Positions 1 through 7,565 of a DNA stretch of 16,855 bases are shown here, in pieces. The stretch lies in assembly GCA_031374415.1 (NCBI GenBank), contig JANMGB010000025.1, forward strand, positions 1 through 16,855. Reading direction: 5' to 3'. Position 1 is the stretch's first letter; each line of letters begins with the position of its first letter. The notes under the pieces are model-generated. The model was not told the origin of the DNA, did not search any database, and worked only from the letters and a program-made list of their open reading frames with translations. Source of the DNA: CANHBY01 sp031374415. Its GTDB lineage: Bacteria > Pseudomonadota > Gammaproteobacteria > Burkholderiales > Burkholderiaceae_C. The position numbers and the translations under genes are program-made.

Positions 1-29
1 GGGATGTTGCTCCTGAGGCACCCTCCTGG

Positions 30-49
30 ATCCCCGCCTTCGCGGGGAT
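30..49. repeat. REP-like palindrome (GC-rich hairpin)
   Basis: An 8-bp perfect stem (ATCCCCGC/GCGGGGAT, 30-37 and 42-49) surrounds the loop CTTC. Short palindromes of this form are common dispersed repeats in proteobacterial genomes. It runs directly into the tandem array that begins at 44. It could fold as a hairpin in RNA or single-stranded DNA, but there is no T-tract and no gene adjacent inside the window, so I do not call it a terminator. Confidence 0.6.
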
Positions 50-225
50 GACGGGGGATGACGGGGGAAGGCGGGGGAAGGCGGGGATGCCGGGGGAAGG
101 CGGGGATGACGGGGGAAGGCGGGGATGCCGGGAGAAGGCGGGGATGGCGGGGATGGCGGGGATGGCGGGAGAAGGCAGGAGAAGGCAGGAGAAGGCAGGA
201 GAAGGCAGGAGAAGGCGGGGATGAC
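44..225. repeat. Tandem array of 9/10-bp G-rich units (VNTR-like)
   Basis: Nineteen consecutive units can be read. They are of two kinds: a 9-mer of the form GGGGATGNC (units at 44, 83, 102, 121, 140, 149, 158 and 217) and a 10-mer mostly of the form RGGRGAAGGC (63, 73, 92, 111, 130, 167, 177, 187, 197 and 207), plus one GGGGGATGAC at 53. Homogeneous runs occur: three GGGGATGGC in a row at 140-166 and four AGGAGAAGGC in a row at 177-216. Such runs suggest recent slippage or unequal exchange. Unit length is not a multiple of three and the apparent reading frames are low-complexity Gly/Arg/Glu, so this is not coding. The last units overlap the left arm of the long inverted repeat; the right arm has only one GAAGGC-GGGGATGAC pair. 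Confidence 0.85.
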
Positions 226-344
226 GGGCGCAGGGTTTGGCATCTCCCCATGTTATTCCCGCGCAGGCGGGAATCCAGCAGCCTTTGCACTTCCCCATGA
301 GCCTCGCAACAATTCAACCTTTCAAATTCACTGAGACGGGGTAC
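208..344 (+). repeat. Left arm of a 137-bp inverted repeat flanking the locus
   Basis: The reverse complement of 16481-16617 aligns here without gaps, with 10 mismatches by my count (about 93%). The innermost 40 bases (305-344) differ at only one position. The copy contains a perfect 8-bp-stem palindrome ATTCCCGC-GCAG-GCGGGAAT at 255-274. That palindrome resembles the ATTCCC-N8-GGGAAT short repeats known as dRS3 in Neisseria, which have look-alikes in many betaproteobacteria. The outer end merges with the tandem array and the inner end stops at a GTAC shared by both copies. No open reading frame of interest lies inside it. It is probably a non-autonomous dispersed repeat; its mobility mechanism is not visible. 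Confidence 0.85.
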
Positions 345-394
345 GAGGGCAGCGAGCGTTGGACTTTGTCGGTGGTCAATGCGTGGTAACTCCC

Positions 395-1240
395 TCAATT
401 CCCAAGGCGCTGTTGATCAGGATGACAGGTGCAGTGGCCGTGCTTCCACATTCCAGCCCTGTGCGCTGCATGAATCGCGCCAGTCTTCAGCCAAGCGGTC
501 CAAACGTGCCGTCGTTTCCCGAAGAAACCGCTGAGCAGGACGCTAGGTTCCAGGTTGACCACCTCATGCCACCAGCCATGGGGGACGTACAAAGCGTCGC
601 CGGGGCACAGATCAACGACCCGCACAAGGCTGTCAGCGGCCTGCCCAGCCTCCTGCAGGATTTGGTCGACGCCAATCCGGCACAGACGAGCCCAGCGGTC
701 ATATTTTCCCGACACTTGGTGAGCCTTCACCGATCCAGGGGGCATCAGGTAAAACCGCTTGCGACCGACGAGGGTCAGTGCGATGTTGTCCAGCAAGTCG
801 AAGTGCAATCCGGTTCGAGCGCCAGCGGGTCCGATCCAAGCCTGGTTGGCGAAGACCGCCCCTGCGGGAAACAAATCAAGCAGGCGGAGATCGTTCAGCA
901 AGGAAGGAAACTGCTTGAGCAGATCAAACTCCTTCAGGTTCCCTGGCGGCCGGTCGCTGGATGCCATGGACTCGAGTGCTGCGAGATGCTCACCCCAAGT
1001 GCTGGTGGACAGCCTCGTTTCTTCGCGCTCGCGGTTTCCCTGAACGACCTGAACGGGCAAGTCGGGCCCTAGCGCGCGCAGTGAAGAAAATGTCCAGTGG
1101 CGCACGGCGGGCCATGCTGAAGCAGCACCGCGCCATAACCGAGGCTGGCGGTGAAAGTTGCCCCAGTTTGCGATGTCCTGGCCGGTGCCCTCGCTGATGT
1201 CATTGGTGGGCGCCAGTTCAAGGTGTCCGGGAGAGTTCAT
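395..1240 (-). CDS. JmjC-type cupin-like protein, putative Fe(II)/2-oxoglutarate-dependent hydroxylase
   Basis: This 281-aa protein has the cupin-like JmjC fold signature of factor-inhibiting-HIF-like oxygenases. A Trp-Ile-Gly stretch is followed by the iron ligands His146-x-Asp148 (in GLHFDLLDN), then a GRKRF-LMPP strand-turn, then GDALYVPHGWWHEV with the third ligand His225. The facial triad therefore looks complete. Family members hydroxylate protein residues or act on small molecules; the substrate cannot be read from the sequence. I start at ATG 1240 because AAGGGA lies 6 nt upstream. An in-frame TTG at 1273 would add 11 residues and has no clear ribosome site. It lies 190 bp downstream of ppsR on the same strand and may be read from the ppsR promoter, but nothing links the functions. 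The last ~30 residues are rich in His and Cys and look unlike the core domain. Confidence 0.8.
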   Translation of the reverse strand: MNSPGHLELAPTNDISEGTGQDIANWGNFHRQPRLWRGAASAWPAVRHWTFSSLRALGPDLPVQVVQGNREREETRLSTSTWGEHLAALESMASSDRPPGNLKEFDLLKQFPSLLNDLRLLDLFPAGAVFANQAWIGPAGARTGLHFDLLDNIALTLVGRKRFYLMPPGSVKAHQVSGKYDRWARLCRIGVDQILQEAGQAADSLVRVVDLCPGDALYVPHGWWHEVVNLEPSVLLSGFFGKRRHVWTAWLKTGAIHAAHRAGMWKHGHCTCHPDQQRLGN

Positions 1241-1430
1241 GGCCGATCCCTTGGCGAGACATACGCCCCCCAATGGGGGCAGTCGCGATATGTTCCCCTT
1301 ATCGCGCGGGCGTCAGTTGGGAGCGGATCAGCAATGATCAGGGACATCATGGGAAACCGAGTAACACAAAACCCCCATTAGACCTGGACTTCGTGACCGA
1401 GGCATGAAGGCAGACCGCAGGCCCACTGCC

Positions 1431-2252
1431 TCAATACATCAAACGATCAGGGCGCAGGTCGCGCAAGATGGTGGTGGCAATTTCTTCGATGGATTTGTGA
1501 GTGGTGGACAACCAGGCAATGCCTTCGCGGCGCATCATGGATTCGGCCTCCCTGACCTCGTGGCGACAATTGTCGATTGAGGCGTACGTGCTGTTCGGGC
1601 GGCGCTCGTTGCGGATTTGGCTCAGCCGCTCGGGGTCGATGGTCAGGCCGAAGCATTTGGCTTTGTAGGGGGCCAGCGACGCCGGAATTTGGCCGCGATC
1701 AAAGTCCTCAGGGATGAGGGGATAGTTGGCGGCCTTGATGCCGTGTTGCATGGCCAGGTACAGCGAAGTCGGTGTCTTGCCACTGCGGCTCACGCCCACC
1801 AAGATCACATCGGCTGAAATCAAGTTCTTGGATGACTGCCCGTCGTCGTGGCTCAGTGAGAAGTTGATCGCCTCAATCCGGTCGGTGTATTCCTGGCTTT
1901 TGGAGATGTCAGAGAAGCGCCCCACCCGGTGGTTGGAGCGCACACCGAACTCGGCCTCCAGGGGCTCGATGAAGGTGCTGAACATGTCCAGTACCAGCCC
2001 CTTGGACTCGCCAATCACGATTTCGCGAACATCGTTGTCCATGAGCGTGATGAAGACGATGGGCTTTTTGCCCTCCAAGAGGGCCGCATGGTTGATCTCA
2101 CGCACGACCTGGCGGGCCTTGTCGGCCGAGTCAATGAAGGGGCGCCGCACATGTTTTGGCTTGCCCGGAAACTGATTCATGATCGAGTTGCCGAAGGTTT
2201 CGGCCGTGATCCCGGTACCGTCAGAGACGAAAAAGACTGTGCGATTGGGCAT
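1431..2252 (-). CDS. ppsR: Phosphoenolpyruvate synthase regulatory protein (PSRP, DUF299)
   Basis: This is a bifunctional cytoplasmic enzyme of 273 aa, the usual family length. In the characterised family it inactivates PEP synthase by ADP-dependent phosphorylation of a Thr beside the catalytic His, and reactivates it by phosphate-dependent removal that releases pyrophosphate. The family opening (VFFVSDGTGITAE, residues 6-18) is intact, as is the P-loop GVSRSGKT at 153-160 followed by PTSLYLA and NYPL. The ATG at 2252 gives the canonical N-terminus, although no good Shine-Dalgarno is visible just upstream. The gene is divergent from ppsA with 227 bp between the two starts, so regulator and target sit side by side. 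The Burkholderiales homologues share this arrangement, and the target residue is visible in the PpsA encoded here. Confidence 0.97.
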   Translation of the reverse strand: MPNRTVFFVSDGTGITAETFGNSIMNQFPGKPKHVRRPFIDSADKARQVVREINHAALLEGKKPIVFITLMDNDVREIVIGESKGLVLDMFSTFIEPLEAEFGVRSNHRVGRFSDISKSQEYTDRIEAINFSLSHDDGQSSKNLISADVILVGVSRSGKTPTSLYLAMQHGIKAANYPLIPEDFDRGQIPASLAPYKAKCFGLTIDPERLSQIRNERRPNSTYASIDNCRHEVREAESMMRREGIAWLSTTHKSIEEIATTILRDLRPDRLMY

Positions 2253-2284
2253 GATTTATGCGTAGGCAAAGAAGAAACAAGTTG

Positions 2285-2312
2285 TTGATGATAGGGAGTT
2301 CCCGCATAAAAT
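2285..2312 (+). promoter_or_regulatory. Candidate sigma70 promoter for ppsA
   Basis: TTGATG (2285-2290), a 16-bp spacer and TAAAAT (2307-2312) make a reasonable sigma70-like pair in the ppsR-ppsA intergenic region. It would give a leader of about 160 nt before the ppsA ATG. The spacer contains an imperfect palindrome GGGAGTTCCC that could bind a regulator. On the opposite strand TATCAT lies in the same place and could serve ppsR, but I see no good -35 for it. This is a visual match only. The rest of 2313-2465 shows T-rich runs but no clear hairpin. Confidence 0.35.
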
Positions 2313-2479
2313 CACGGCTTGTCTGGATCGTGTCTCGACTTTCCCACCTTTGGCCTGCCCATGTTTTTGTCGGATCTTTTTTCGTCAGACCTCTGTGCCA
2401 AAGCCTCCCTTGAGCCTTGCTCGGGAGTGGATGTGTCGGCCGATCTTGCCCCAGTTTTTCAACATCACGGAGTTTCTTC

Positions 2480-4888
2480 ATGTCATCTGTCAATTTGGCG
2501 ACCGCCCTGGTCGCGCCCTTTGAGCACCTAAGAATGACCGATGTCGAGGCAGTAGGCGGTAAAAACGCCTCCCTCGGCGAAATGATCAGCCAGTTGGCGG
2601 CTACTGGCGTTCGGGTGCCGGGCGGCTTCGCCACCACAGCGCACGCTTTCCGGCAGTTCTTGCAGCACAACGGCCTGGCTGAAAAAATCGCGCGGCGTGT
2701 GAACACGCTGGACACTGAGGACGTGAACGCTCTGGCCAAAGCTGGCGCTGAAATCCGCCACTGGATCGAAGCCACGCCCTTCCCAGCCGAGCTCGAAGCG
2801 GCCATTCGCGCTGAGTTCATCAAGCTCACCGCCGGCAATCCGAACGCGTCATTTGCCGTGCGTTCGTCGGCCACGGCGGAAGACTTGCCTGATGCCAGCT
2901 TTGCGGGTCAGCAGGAAACCTTCTTGAACGTCGTCGGCATTGACGATGTGTTGCACAAGATGAAAGAGGTGTTTGCCAGCCTCTACAACGACCGTGCCAT
3001 CAGCTACCGTGTCCACAAGGGCTTCGCCCACAGCGATGTGGCTTTGTCTGCGGGTGTCCAGCGCATGGTGCGCTCCGACCTGGGGGCAGCCGGGGTGATG
3101 TTCACCATCGATACCGAAAGTGGTTTCAAAGACGTCGTGTTCATCACCTCCAGTTACGGGCTGGGCGAGACGGTGGTGCAGGGCGCCGTGAACCCCGATG
3201 AGTTCTATGTCCACAAGCCCTCACTGAAAGCGGGCAAGCAAGCCGTCATTCGTCGCAATTTGGGCTCCAAATTGATCAAGATGGAGTTCGCAACGCCCGA
3301 AGAGAAGGCCAGCGCAGGCAAGCTCGTGAAGACGGTGGACACCGCCACCGAGCAGCGCAATCGCTATTCCTTGTCAGATGCTGATGTGTCGGAACTGGCC
3401 CAGTACGCCGTGATTATCGAGAACCACTACGGCCGTCCGATGGACATCGAGTGGGGTAAAGACGGTGGTGATGGCAAGCTCTACATCTTGCAAGCCCGTC
3501 CTGAAACCGTGAAAAGCCAGCAAGAGGGCAAGGCAGAGCAACGCTACAAGCTCAAAGGCACCAGCACCGTGCTGGCTGAGGGCCGAGCGATTGGGCAAAA
3601 AATTGGCACTGGTCCAGTGCGCATTGTTCACTCGATCACCGAAATGGATCAGGTGCGACCCGGTGACGTGCTCGTCACCGACATGACCGATCCCAACTGG
3701 GAGCCCGTCATGAAGCGTGCCTCCGCGATTGTCACCAACCGGGGTGGTCGAACCTGCCACGCGGCCATCATCGCCCGTGAGTTGGGGATTCCGGCTGTGG
3801 TGGGCTGTGGTGATGCCACCGAGACCCTGAAGGAGGGCGCACTGGTGACTGTGGCTTGCTCCGAAGGCGATACGGGCTACATCTACGACGGCTTGCTCGA
3901 AACCGAAGTGACCGAGGTGGTGCGCGGGGAGTTGCCTTACTGCCCGATCAAAATCATGATGAACGTGGGCAATCCTCAGTTGGCGTTTGACTTTGCCCAG
4001 ATGCCCAACAGCGGCGTGGGCTTGGCTCGCCTCGAGTTCATCATCAACAACAACATCGGCGTACACCCGAAAGCGATCCTGGACTATCCCAACATCGACC
4101 TGGACTTGAAAAAGGCCGTCGAGTCGGTGGCCCGTGGTCATGCCTCGCCGCGCGCTTTTTATGTGGACAAGCTGGTCGAGGGCGTGGCCACGATTGCGGC
4201 CGCCTTCTGGCCCAAGCCCGTGATCGTTCGCATGAGCGACTTCAAAAGCAATGAGTACCGCAAGCTGATCGGCGGGTCGCGCTACGAGCCCGAAGAAGAA
4301 AACCCGATGCTGGGCTTTCGTGGCGCCTCGCGTTACGTGAGCGAGTCCTTTGGCGAAGCTTTTGCCATGGAGTGCGAGGCCATTCGCCGCGTGCGGGGTG
4401 ACATGGGGCTGAGCAACGTGGAACTCATGGTGCCCTTTGTGCGCACTCTGGGCCAGGCCAAGCAAGTGACCGAGATGTTGGCGGAGCGAGGGCTCAAGCG
4501 CGCGGCATTGGGCGGGCAAGATGGCCTGCGCGTGATCATGATGTGTGAGGTTCCCAGCAACGCTATTTTGGCCGAGCAGTTTTTGGAGTACTTCGACGGC
4601 ATGTCGATTGGCTCCAACGATTTGACCCAGCTCACGCTGGGCCTGGATCGTGACTCCGGCATGGAAATTTTGGCCAGAGACTTCGATGAGCGCGATCCTG
4701 CCGTCAAGGCTTTGATCTCGCGTGCCATTGCCGCTTGCCGTGCGGTGGGCAAATATGTGGGCATTTGCGGCCAAGGGCCCAGCGACCATGCTGACTTTGC
4801 CGATTGGCTGGCTGCGGAGGGCATTGTGTCGATCTCGCTCAACCCCGACACCGTGGTTGACACCTGGCAGCGTCTGGCCAAGCGTTAA
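2480..4888 (+). CDS. ppsA: Phosphoenolpyruvate synthase (pyruvate, water dikinase)
   Basis: It converts pyruvate, ATP and water to phosphoenolpyruvate, AMP and phosphate in gluconeogenesis. The 802-aa product is close to the roughly 790-aa E. coli enzyme. Order: N-terminal ATP-binding domain opening with VGGKNASLGEM and containing FAVRSSATAEDLPDASFAGQ; the phosphohistidine swivelling domain with GGRTCHAAIIARELGIP; and the C-terminal PEP-utilising barrel with GSNDLTQLTLGLDRD and GICGQGPSDH. The catalytic residues are His427 and Cys763. Thr425, two residues before the His, is the position modified by PpsR in characterised homologues. I chose ATG 2480 because CGGAG lies 7 nt upstream; an in-frame upstream extension to 2417 would add 21 residues unlike the family. 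It is followed by a strong terminator and appears monocistronic. Confidence 0.97.
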   Translation: MSSVNLATALVAPFEHLRMTDVEAVGGKNASLGEMISQLAATGVRVPGGFATTAHAFRQFLQHNGLAEKIARRVNTLDTEDVNALAKAGAEIRHWIEATPFPAELEAAIRAEFIKLTAGNPNASFAVRSSATAEDLPDASFAGQQETFLNVVGIDDVLHKMKEVFASLYNDRAISYRVHKGFAHSDVALSAGVQRMVRSDLGAAGVMFTIDTESGFKDVVFITSSYGLGETVVQGAVNPDEFYVHKPSLKAGKQAVIRRNLGSKLIKMEFATPEEKASAGKLVKTVDTATEQRNRYSLSDADVSELAQYAVIIENHYGRPMDIEWGKDGGDGKLYILQARPETVKSQQEGKAEQRYKLKGTSTVLAEGRAIGQKIGTGPVRIVHSITEMDQVRPGDVLVTDMTDPNWEPVMKRASAIVTNRGGRTCHAAIIARELGIPAVVGCGDATETLKEGALVTVACSEGDTGYIYDGLLETEVTEVVRGELPYCPIKIMMNVGNPQLAFDFAQMPNSGVGLARLEFIINNNIGVHPKAILDYPNIDLDLKKAVESVARGHASPRAFYVDKLVEGVATIAAAFWPKPVIVRMSDFKSNEYRKLIGGSRYEPEEENPMLGFRGASRYVSESFGEAFAMECEAIRRVRGDMGLSNVELMVPFVRTLGQAKQVTEMLAERGLKRAALGGQDGLRVIMMCEVPSNAILAEQFLEYFDGMSIGSNDLTQLTLGLDRDSGMEILARDFDERDPAVKALISRAIAACRAVGKYVGICGQGPSDHADFADWLAAEGIVSISLNPDTVVDTWQRLAKR

Positions 4889-4904
4889 CTCTAAACTGGG
4901 TCTG

Positions 4905-4943
4905 AAAATGCCGCCACAGTCCAGACTGTGGCGGCATTTTTTT
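4905..4943 (+). terminator. Rho-independent terminator of ppsA, possibly bidirectional
   Basis: A perfect 17-bp self-complementary stretch (AAAATGCCGCCACAGTC at 4905-4921 against 4924-4940) is followed by a T-run ending at 4943, 16 bp past the ppsA stop. Because arms and loop are so tight, the real loop probably opens a few bases. Read on the minus strand, the stem is followed by four T (4905-4908), so it may also stop transcription leaving mobA, whose stop is 35 bp away. Confidence 0.93.
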
Positions 4944-4975
4944 ATCCCTCGGGTTGAACGCGGTTGACCGCGCCG

Positions 4976-5584
4976 TCAGGAACCCAGATCGTGCAAGGTA
5001 TTGACGTTAAAAAATGCGTCCGGGTCATCAAACAATACGGCCACCGCACCCATCGCCTTTAACCACCGGTGCGGTGCTCTCTCACCCTGAGTGATTGCCT
5101 CTGCCAGGGTCGGTGCCCAGCGCCGATGCAGCAAGCTGAACAAGGGCTCCATTTGGACCACGCCTTGATCGCGGGTGCAGACCACTGCAGCGCCGGTCTC
5201 AGGTGCTTGCCTTTCCAAGGCTGCCGACAGGCGTTCAACCCAGTCTCTGGGGGCGCAAGGCGCATCGCATGGCACGCTCGCCATCCACGGCGTTGGGCAG
5301 TGTTGCAGGCCCGCCAGCAGCCCTACCAGGGGCCCTTGATGCCCCCCAACGCTGTCGGCCACCCAGCGCAGGCCTTGATTCTCAAATCCTGCTAGCGTGT
5401 TCCCTTCGGCGGTGCTCACCATCACCGTTTGAACTTGTGGCCGCAGTCGGTCCAGCGCATGAGCGAGCAGGGCCTGCCCGGCATGGTGCTGCAGCGCTTT
5501 GCACAGCCCGCCCATGCGACGGCCCGCGCCACCTGCCAAGATCAAGCCGGTGATGTCATGGCGGGCAAGCGGGGGGGTGTTCAT
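4976..5584 (-). CDS. mobA: Molybdenum cofactor guanylyltransferase MobA
   Basis: It links GMP from GTP to Mo-molybdopterin to form the guanine dinucleotide cofactor used by DMSO-reductase-family enzymes. The 202-aa protein shows the nucleotidyltransferase start LILAGGAGRRMGG (residues 14-26), then VADSVGGHQGPLVGLLAG (Asp77), VPCDAP (Asp107) and the C-terminal FFNVNT (Asn193, Asn195); all match E. coli MobA landmarks. Lys29 of the GTP-binding loop is present, but the residue before it is Cys28, where homologues usually have Asp (DK motif). The start codon overlaps the moaA stop by 4 bp (ATGA), so translation is probably coupled to moaA. Presence of MobA implies at least one MGD-dependent enzyme elsewhere in the genome. 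Confidence 0.95.
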   Translation of the reverse strand: MNTPPLARHDITGLILAGGAGRRMGGLCKALQHHAGQALLAHALDRLRPQVQTVMVSTAEGNTLAGFENQGLRWVADSVGGHQGPLVGLLAGLQHCPTPWMASVPCDAPCAPRDWVERLSAALERQAPETGAAVVCTRDQGVVQMEPLFSLLHRRWAPTLAEAITQGERAPHRWLKAMGAVAVLFDDPDAFFNVNTLHDLGS

Positions 5585-6696
5585 CCGCCGATGTAATGCA
5601 TTTCAACCCGCGGGGCATTGCTGATCAAAGGGTCACCGCGCAACTCCGAGTAGCGGTCGGCACGGTGGGACCATACCCCCGCCAGCGCGCTGCGCAATTG
5701 CGCGTCGGTGTGTCCGCCGCGCAGCAAGGCCCGCAGGTCATGACCTTGATGGGCAAACAGGCACAGGTACAGCTGGCCTTCGGTTGACAAGCGTGCGCGC
5801 GTGCAGTCACCACAGAAGGCCTGCGTCACGCTGGAAATCAGGCCGATTTCGCCGCCGCCGTCCGTATAGCGCCAGCGTGTGGCTGTTTCACCAGGGGTCT
5901 GGGCGCCCAGCGGGCTCAGCTCAAACTCGGACTGCAAACGCGCCAACACTTGATGAGACGGCAGAACTTGTTGCAGATTCCAACCGTTGGTGGTGCCGAC
6001 ATCCATGTACTCAATGAATCGCAGTGCGATGCCGCGATGGCGAAAATGACGCGCCATGGGCAGGATCTGTTCATCGTTGACGCCGCGTTGCACGACCATG
6101 TTGACTTTGATCGGGCTCAGCCCAGCTTGCTGGGCGGCCTCAATGCCGGCCAACACCTGGGCCACCGCAAAGTCGGCGTCATTCATGCGGCGAAATAAGG
6201 CATCGTCCAAGGCGTCCAGGCTCACAGTCACGCGCTGCAGGCCTGCCTGGTGCAAGGCCTGTGCTTTTTTCCCTAGCAAGGCGCCGTTGGTGGTCAAGGT
6301 CAGATCGACTGCCTGGCCTTCAGGCGTGCGCAAGGTGCTCAATGATTGCACCAGGGCTTCAAGTCCCTTGCGCAAGAGGGGTTCGCCCCCAGTGAGACGG
6401 ATTTTTTCAACGCCCAGGCTGACAGCGGCCTGGGCGACCCGCGTGATCTCTTCAAAACTCAATAGCGCTGATTGGGGCAAGAAAGCATGATGATGGTCAA
6501 AGACCTCGCGGGGCATGCAGTAACGGCAACGGAAGTTGCAGCGGTCAGTGACGGAGATGCGCAGGTCTCTCAAGGGACGCTGAAGGGTGTCGCGCAGGGG
6601 CACGGGGCCTTCTATCCAGTGCGTGGCCAAAGGCGGACCCGAAGGATTTGGGCTGCGCTGGCGCTGGTCGATCAGGGGGATGACTTTGTGCGGCAT
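5581..6696 (-). CDS. moaA: GTP 3',8-cyclase MoaA (radical SAM)
   Basis: It catalyses the first step of molybdenum cofactor synthesis, rearranging GTP to the 3',8-cyclo intermediate used by MoaC. The 371-aa protein has the radical SAM cluster site CNFRCRYC (Cys53, 57, 60), LTGGEPLLR (GGEP at 103-106), the second cluster site CGDC plus a later Cys (295, 298, 312) with the RAR motif between them, and the C-terminal Gly-Gly needed for activity in characterised MoaA. I start at ATG 6696 (MPHKVIPL), which resembles homologues; an in-frame GTG at 6720 would add 8 residues, and neither start has a strong ribosome site. It follows the NlpC/P60 gene by 31 bp and overlaps mobA by 4 bp, so the three probably share a transcript. 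Confidence 0.96.
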   Translation of the reverse strand: MPHKVIPLIDQRQRSPNPSGPPLATHWIEGPVPLRDTLQRPLRDLRISVTDRCNFRCRYCMPREVFDHHHAFLPQSALLSFEEITRVAQAAVSLGVEKIRLTGGEPLLRKGLEALVQSLSTLRTPEGQAVDLTLTTNGALLGKKAQALHQAGLQRVTVSLDALDDALFRRMNDADFAVAQVLAGIEAAQQAGLSPIKVNMVVQRGVNDEQILPMARHFRHRGIALRFIEYMDVGTTNGWNLQQVLPSHQVLARLQSEFELSPLGAQTPGETATRWRYTDGGGEIGLISSVTQAFCGDCTRARLSTEGQLYLCLFAHQGHDLRALLRGGHTDAQLRSALAGVWSHRADRYSELRGDPLISNAPRVEMHYIGG

Positions 6697-6727
6697 GGAG
6701 ACATTGTGCCGCCACCCCACAAAGGCG

Positions 6728-7426
6728 TCAGTTGCCGTTGTAAAGGTCGCTTGGCAATTCGGGATGGGCTGTCACCGCAGCAGAGCGTATTCCGGGTTGC
6801 TCGACGCGTGCGTCTTGACGCAGCCCTGCCACCCGCCTAGCTCCTGTAAAGCGCTTGTTCCAGTAATCAAAACGGAGGTCTTCCATGCGTACGACGGCAC
6901 CTGTGCGCGGGGCATGAATAAACTTGCCCTCGCCCACATAGATTCCCACATGGGAGAACGTGCGACGCAGGGTGTTGAAAAACACCAAGTCGCCTGGTCT
7001 CAAATCATCGCGCCGGATGTTCAGTAAACCGGGTGCGCGGGCTTGTTCGTCAGCCCGGCGAGGCAAAACCACGCCAATGCTTTTTTCAAAAATATACCTT
7101 GTGAAGCCGCTGCAATCAAACCCCGTGGTCTCATTGGTGCCGCCCAACTGGTAGGGCACACCCAGAAAATTCATGGAGGTGATAACCATCTCTGAGGCCC
7201 CTTCACGCAGGCGCTCGCCCAGGCCGGGTGTGGCTGGGGTCAACGGAGCTGAAGTGGGCGAGCCATCGACTTTGACCAGCCCTCGGTCGATCAGCATGCG
7301 GAGTACCGCGTCGGACATCTCCACCGGCTCAGCGACTGCCAGCATGCTGGCGGCAGCCAAGGTGCTCGCTACCAAACCGCGTAGCAACGCGGGGAGCGAC
7401 CAGGGGCGGTGAGACGGGGGCAGCAT
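6728..7426 (-). CDS. NlpC/P60-family peptidoglycan hydrolase (C40 peptidase), exported
   Basis: The protein has 232 aa. A signal peptide is evident: positive residues at 7 and 16, a hydrophobic stretch at about 17-31 and a likely cleavage after AVA (residue 32). The NlpC/P60 domain at about 78-195 has the catalytic Cys105 in FDCSGF, His159 in SHVGIYVG and the third residue His171 in FIHAPR. Family members cut peptide bonds in cell-wall stem peptides, typically between D-Glu and a diamino acid. The protein therefore probably acts in the periplasm on cell-wall turnover. No partner domain (SH3 or LysM) is seen; residues 33-77 are a linker. The ATG has no good Shine-Dalgarno and follows a short frame by 3 bp. 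Its place ahead of moaA-mobA suggests co-transcription, not shared function. Confidence 0.9.
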   Translation of the reverse strand: MLPPSHRPWSLPALLRGLVASTLAAASMLAVAEPVEMSDAVLRMLIDRGLVKVDGSPTSAPLTPATPGLGERLREGASEMVITSMNFLGVPYQLGGTNETTGFDCSGFTRYIFEKSIGVVLPRRADEQARAPGLLNIRRDDLRPGDLVFFNTLRRTFSHVGIYVGEGKFIHAPRTGAVVRMEDLRFDYWNKRFTGARRVAGLRQDARVEQPGIRSAAVTAHPELPSDLYNGN

Positions 7427-7429
7427 GGT

Positions 7430-7546
7430 TCAAGGCGAGATGGTGATGTCGTAGTCAATGCTATCGACTCCTTTATCGCCGTTTTGAAGCACCCCCGCGT
7501 AACCAATGGTAAGCGCCAAGCGTGAGGTCGCCACACAGTTCAACAT
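7430..7546 (-). CDS. Possible 38-residue leader ORF upstream of the NlpC/P60 gene
   Basis: An open frame runs from ATG 7546 to a TGA at 7430-7432, three bases before the NlpC/P60 start (TGA-ACC-ATG). The peptide begins MLNCVATSRLALTIGYAGV and ends DSIDYDITISP. It has ordinary amino-acid content, and the frame stays open for 18 more codons upstream. No Shine-Dalgarno precedes the ATG, although AAAGGAG occurs inside the frame. The tight spacing and the weak ribosome site of the NlpC gene would fit translational coupling, but the frame could equally be chance. I do not recognise the peptide. Confidence 0.2.
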   Translation of the reverse strand: MLNCVATSRLALTIGYAGVLQNGDKGVDSIDYDITISP

Positions 7547-7547
7547 G

Positions 7548-7565
7548 ACGTGAACTGCGTCACGT
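7548..7565. promoter_or_regulatory. Interrupted palindrome upstream of the NlpC/P60-moaA-mobA cluster
   Basis: ACGTGA-N6-TCACGT is a perfect 6+6 inverted repeat in the 196-bp gap between phoH and the NlpC/P60 gene. Its size and spacing suit a dimeric regulator site or a small RNA hairpin. A consensus-like TTGACA lies upstream on the minus strand (7602-7607), but no matching -10 is found at normal spacing, so I do not call a promoter. Confidence 0.3.

Noticed and set aside
44..225. CRISPR-like array
   Set aside because: Units are 9-10 bp and abut each other without spacers, and no cas gene is present.
58..334. Short open frames through the left repeat region, Gly/Arg/Glu-rich
   Set aside because: They are translations of the 9/10-bp tandem units, whose lengths are not multiples of three; no ribosome site or domain supports them.
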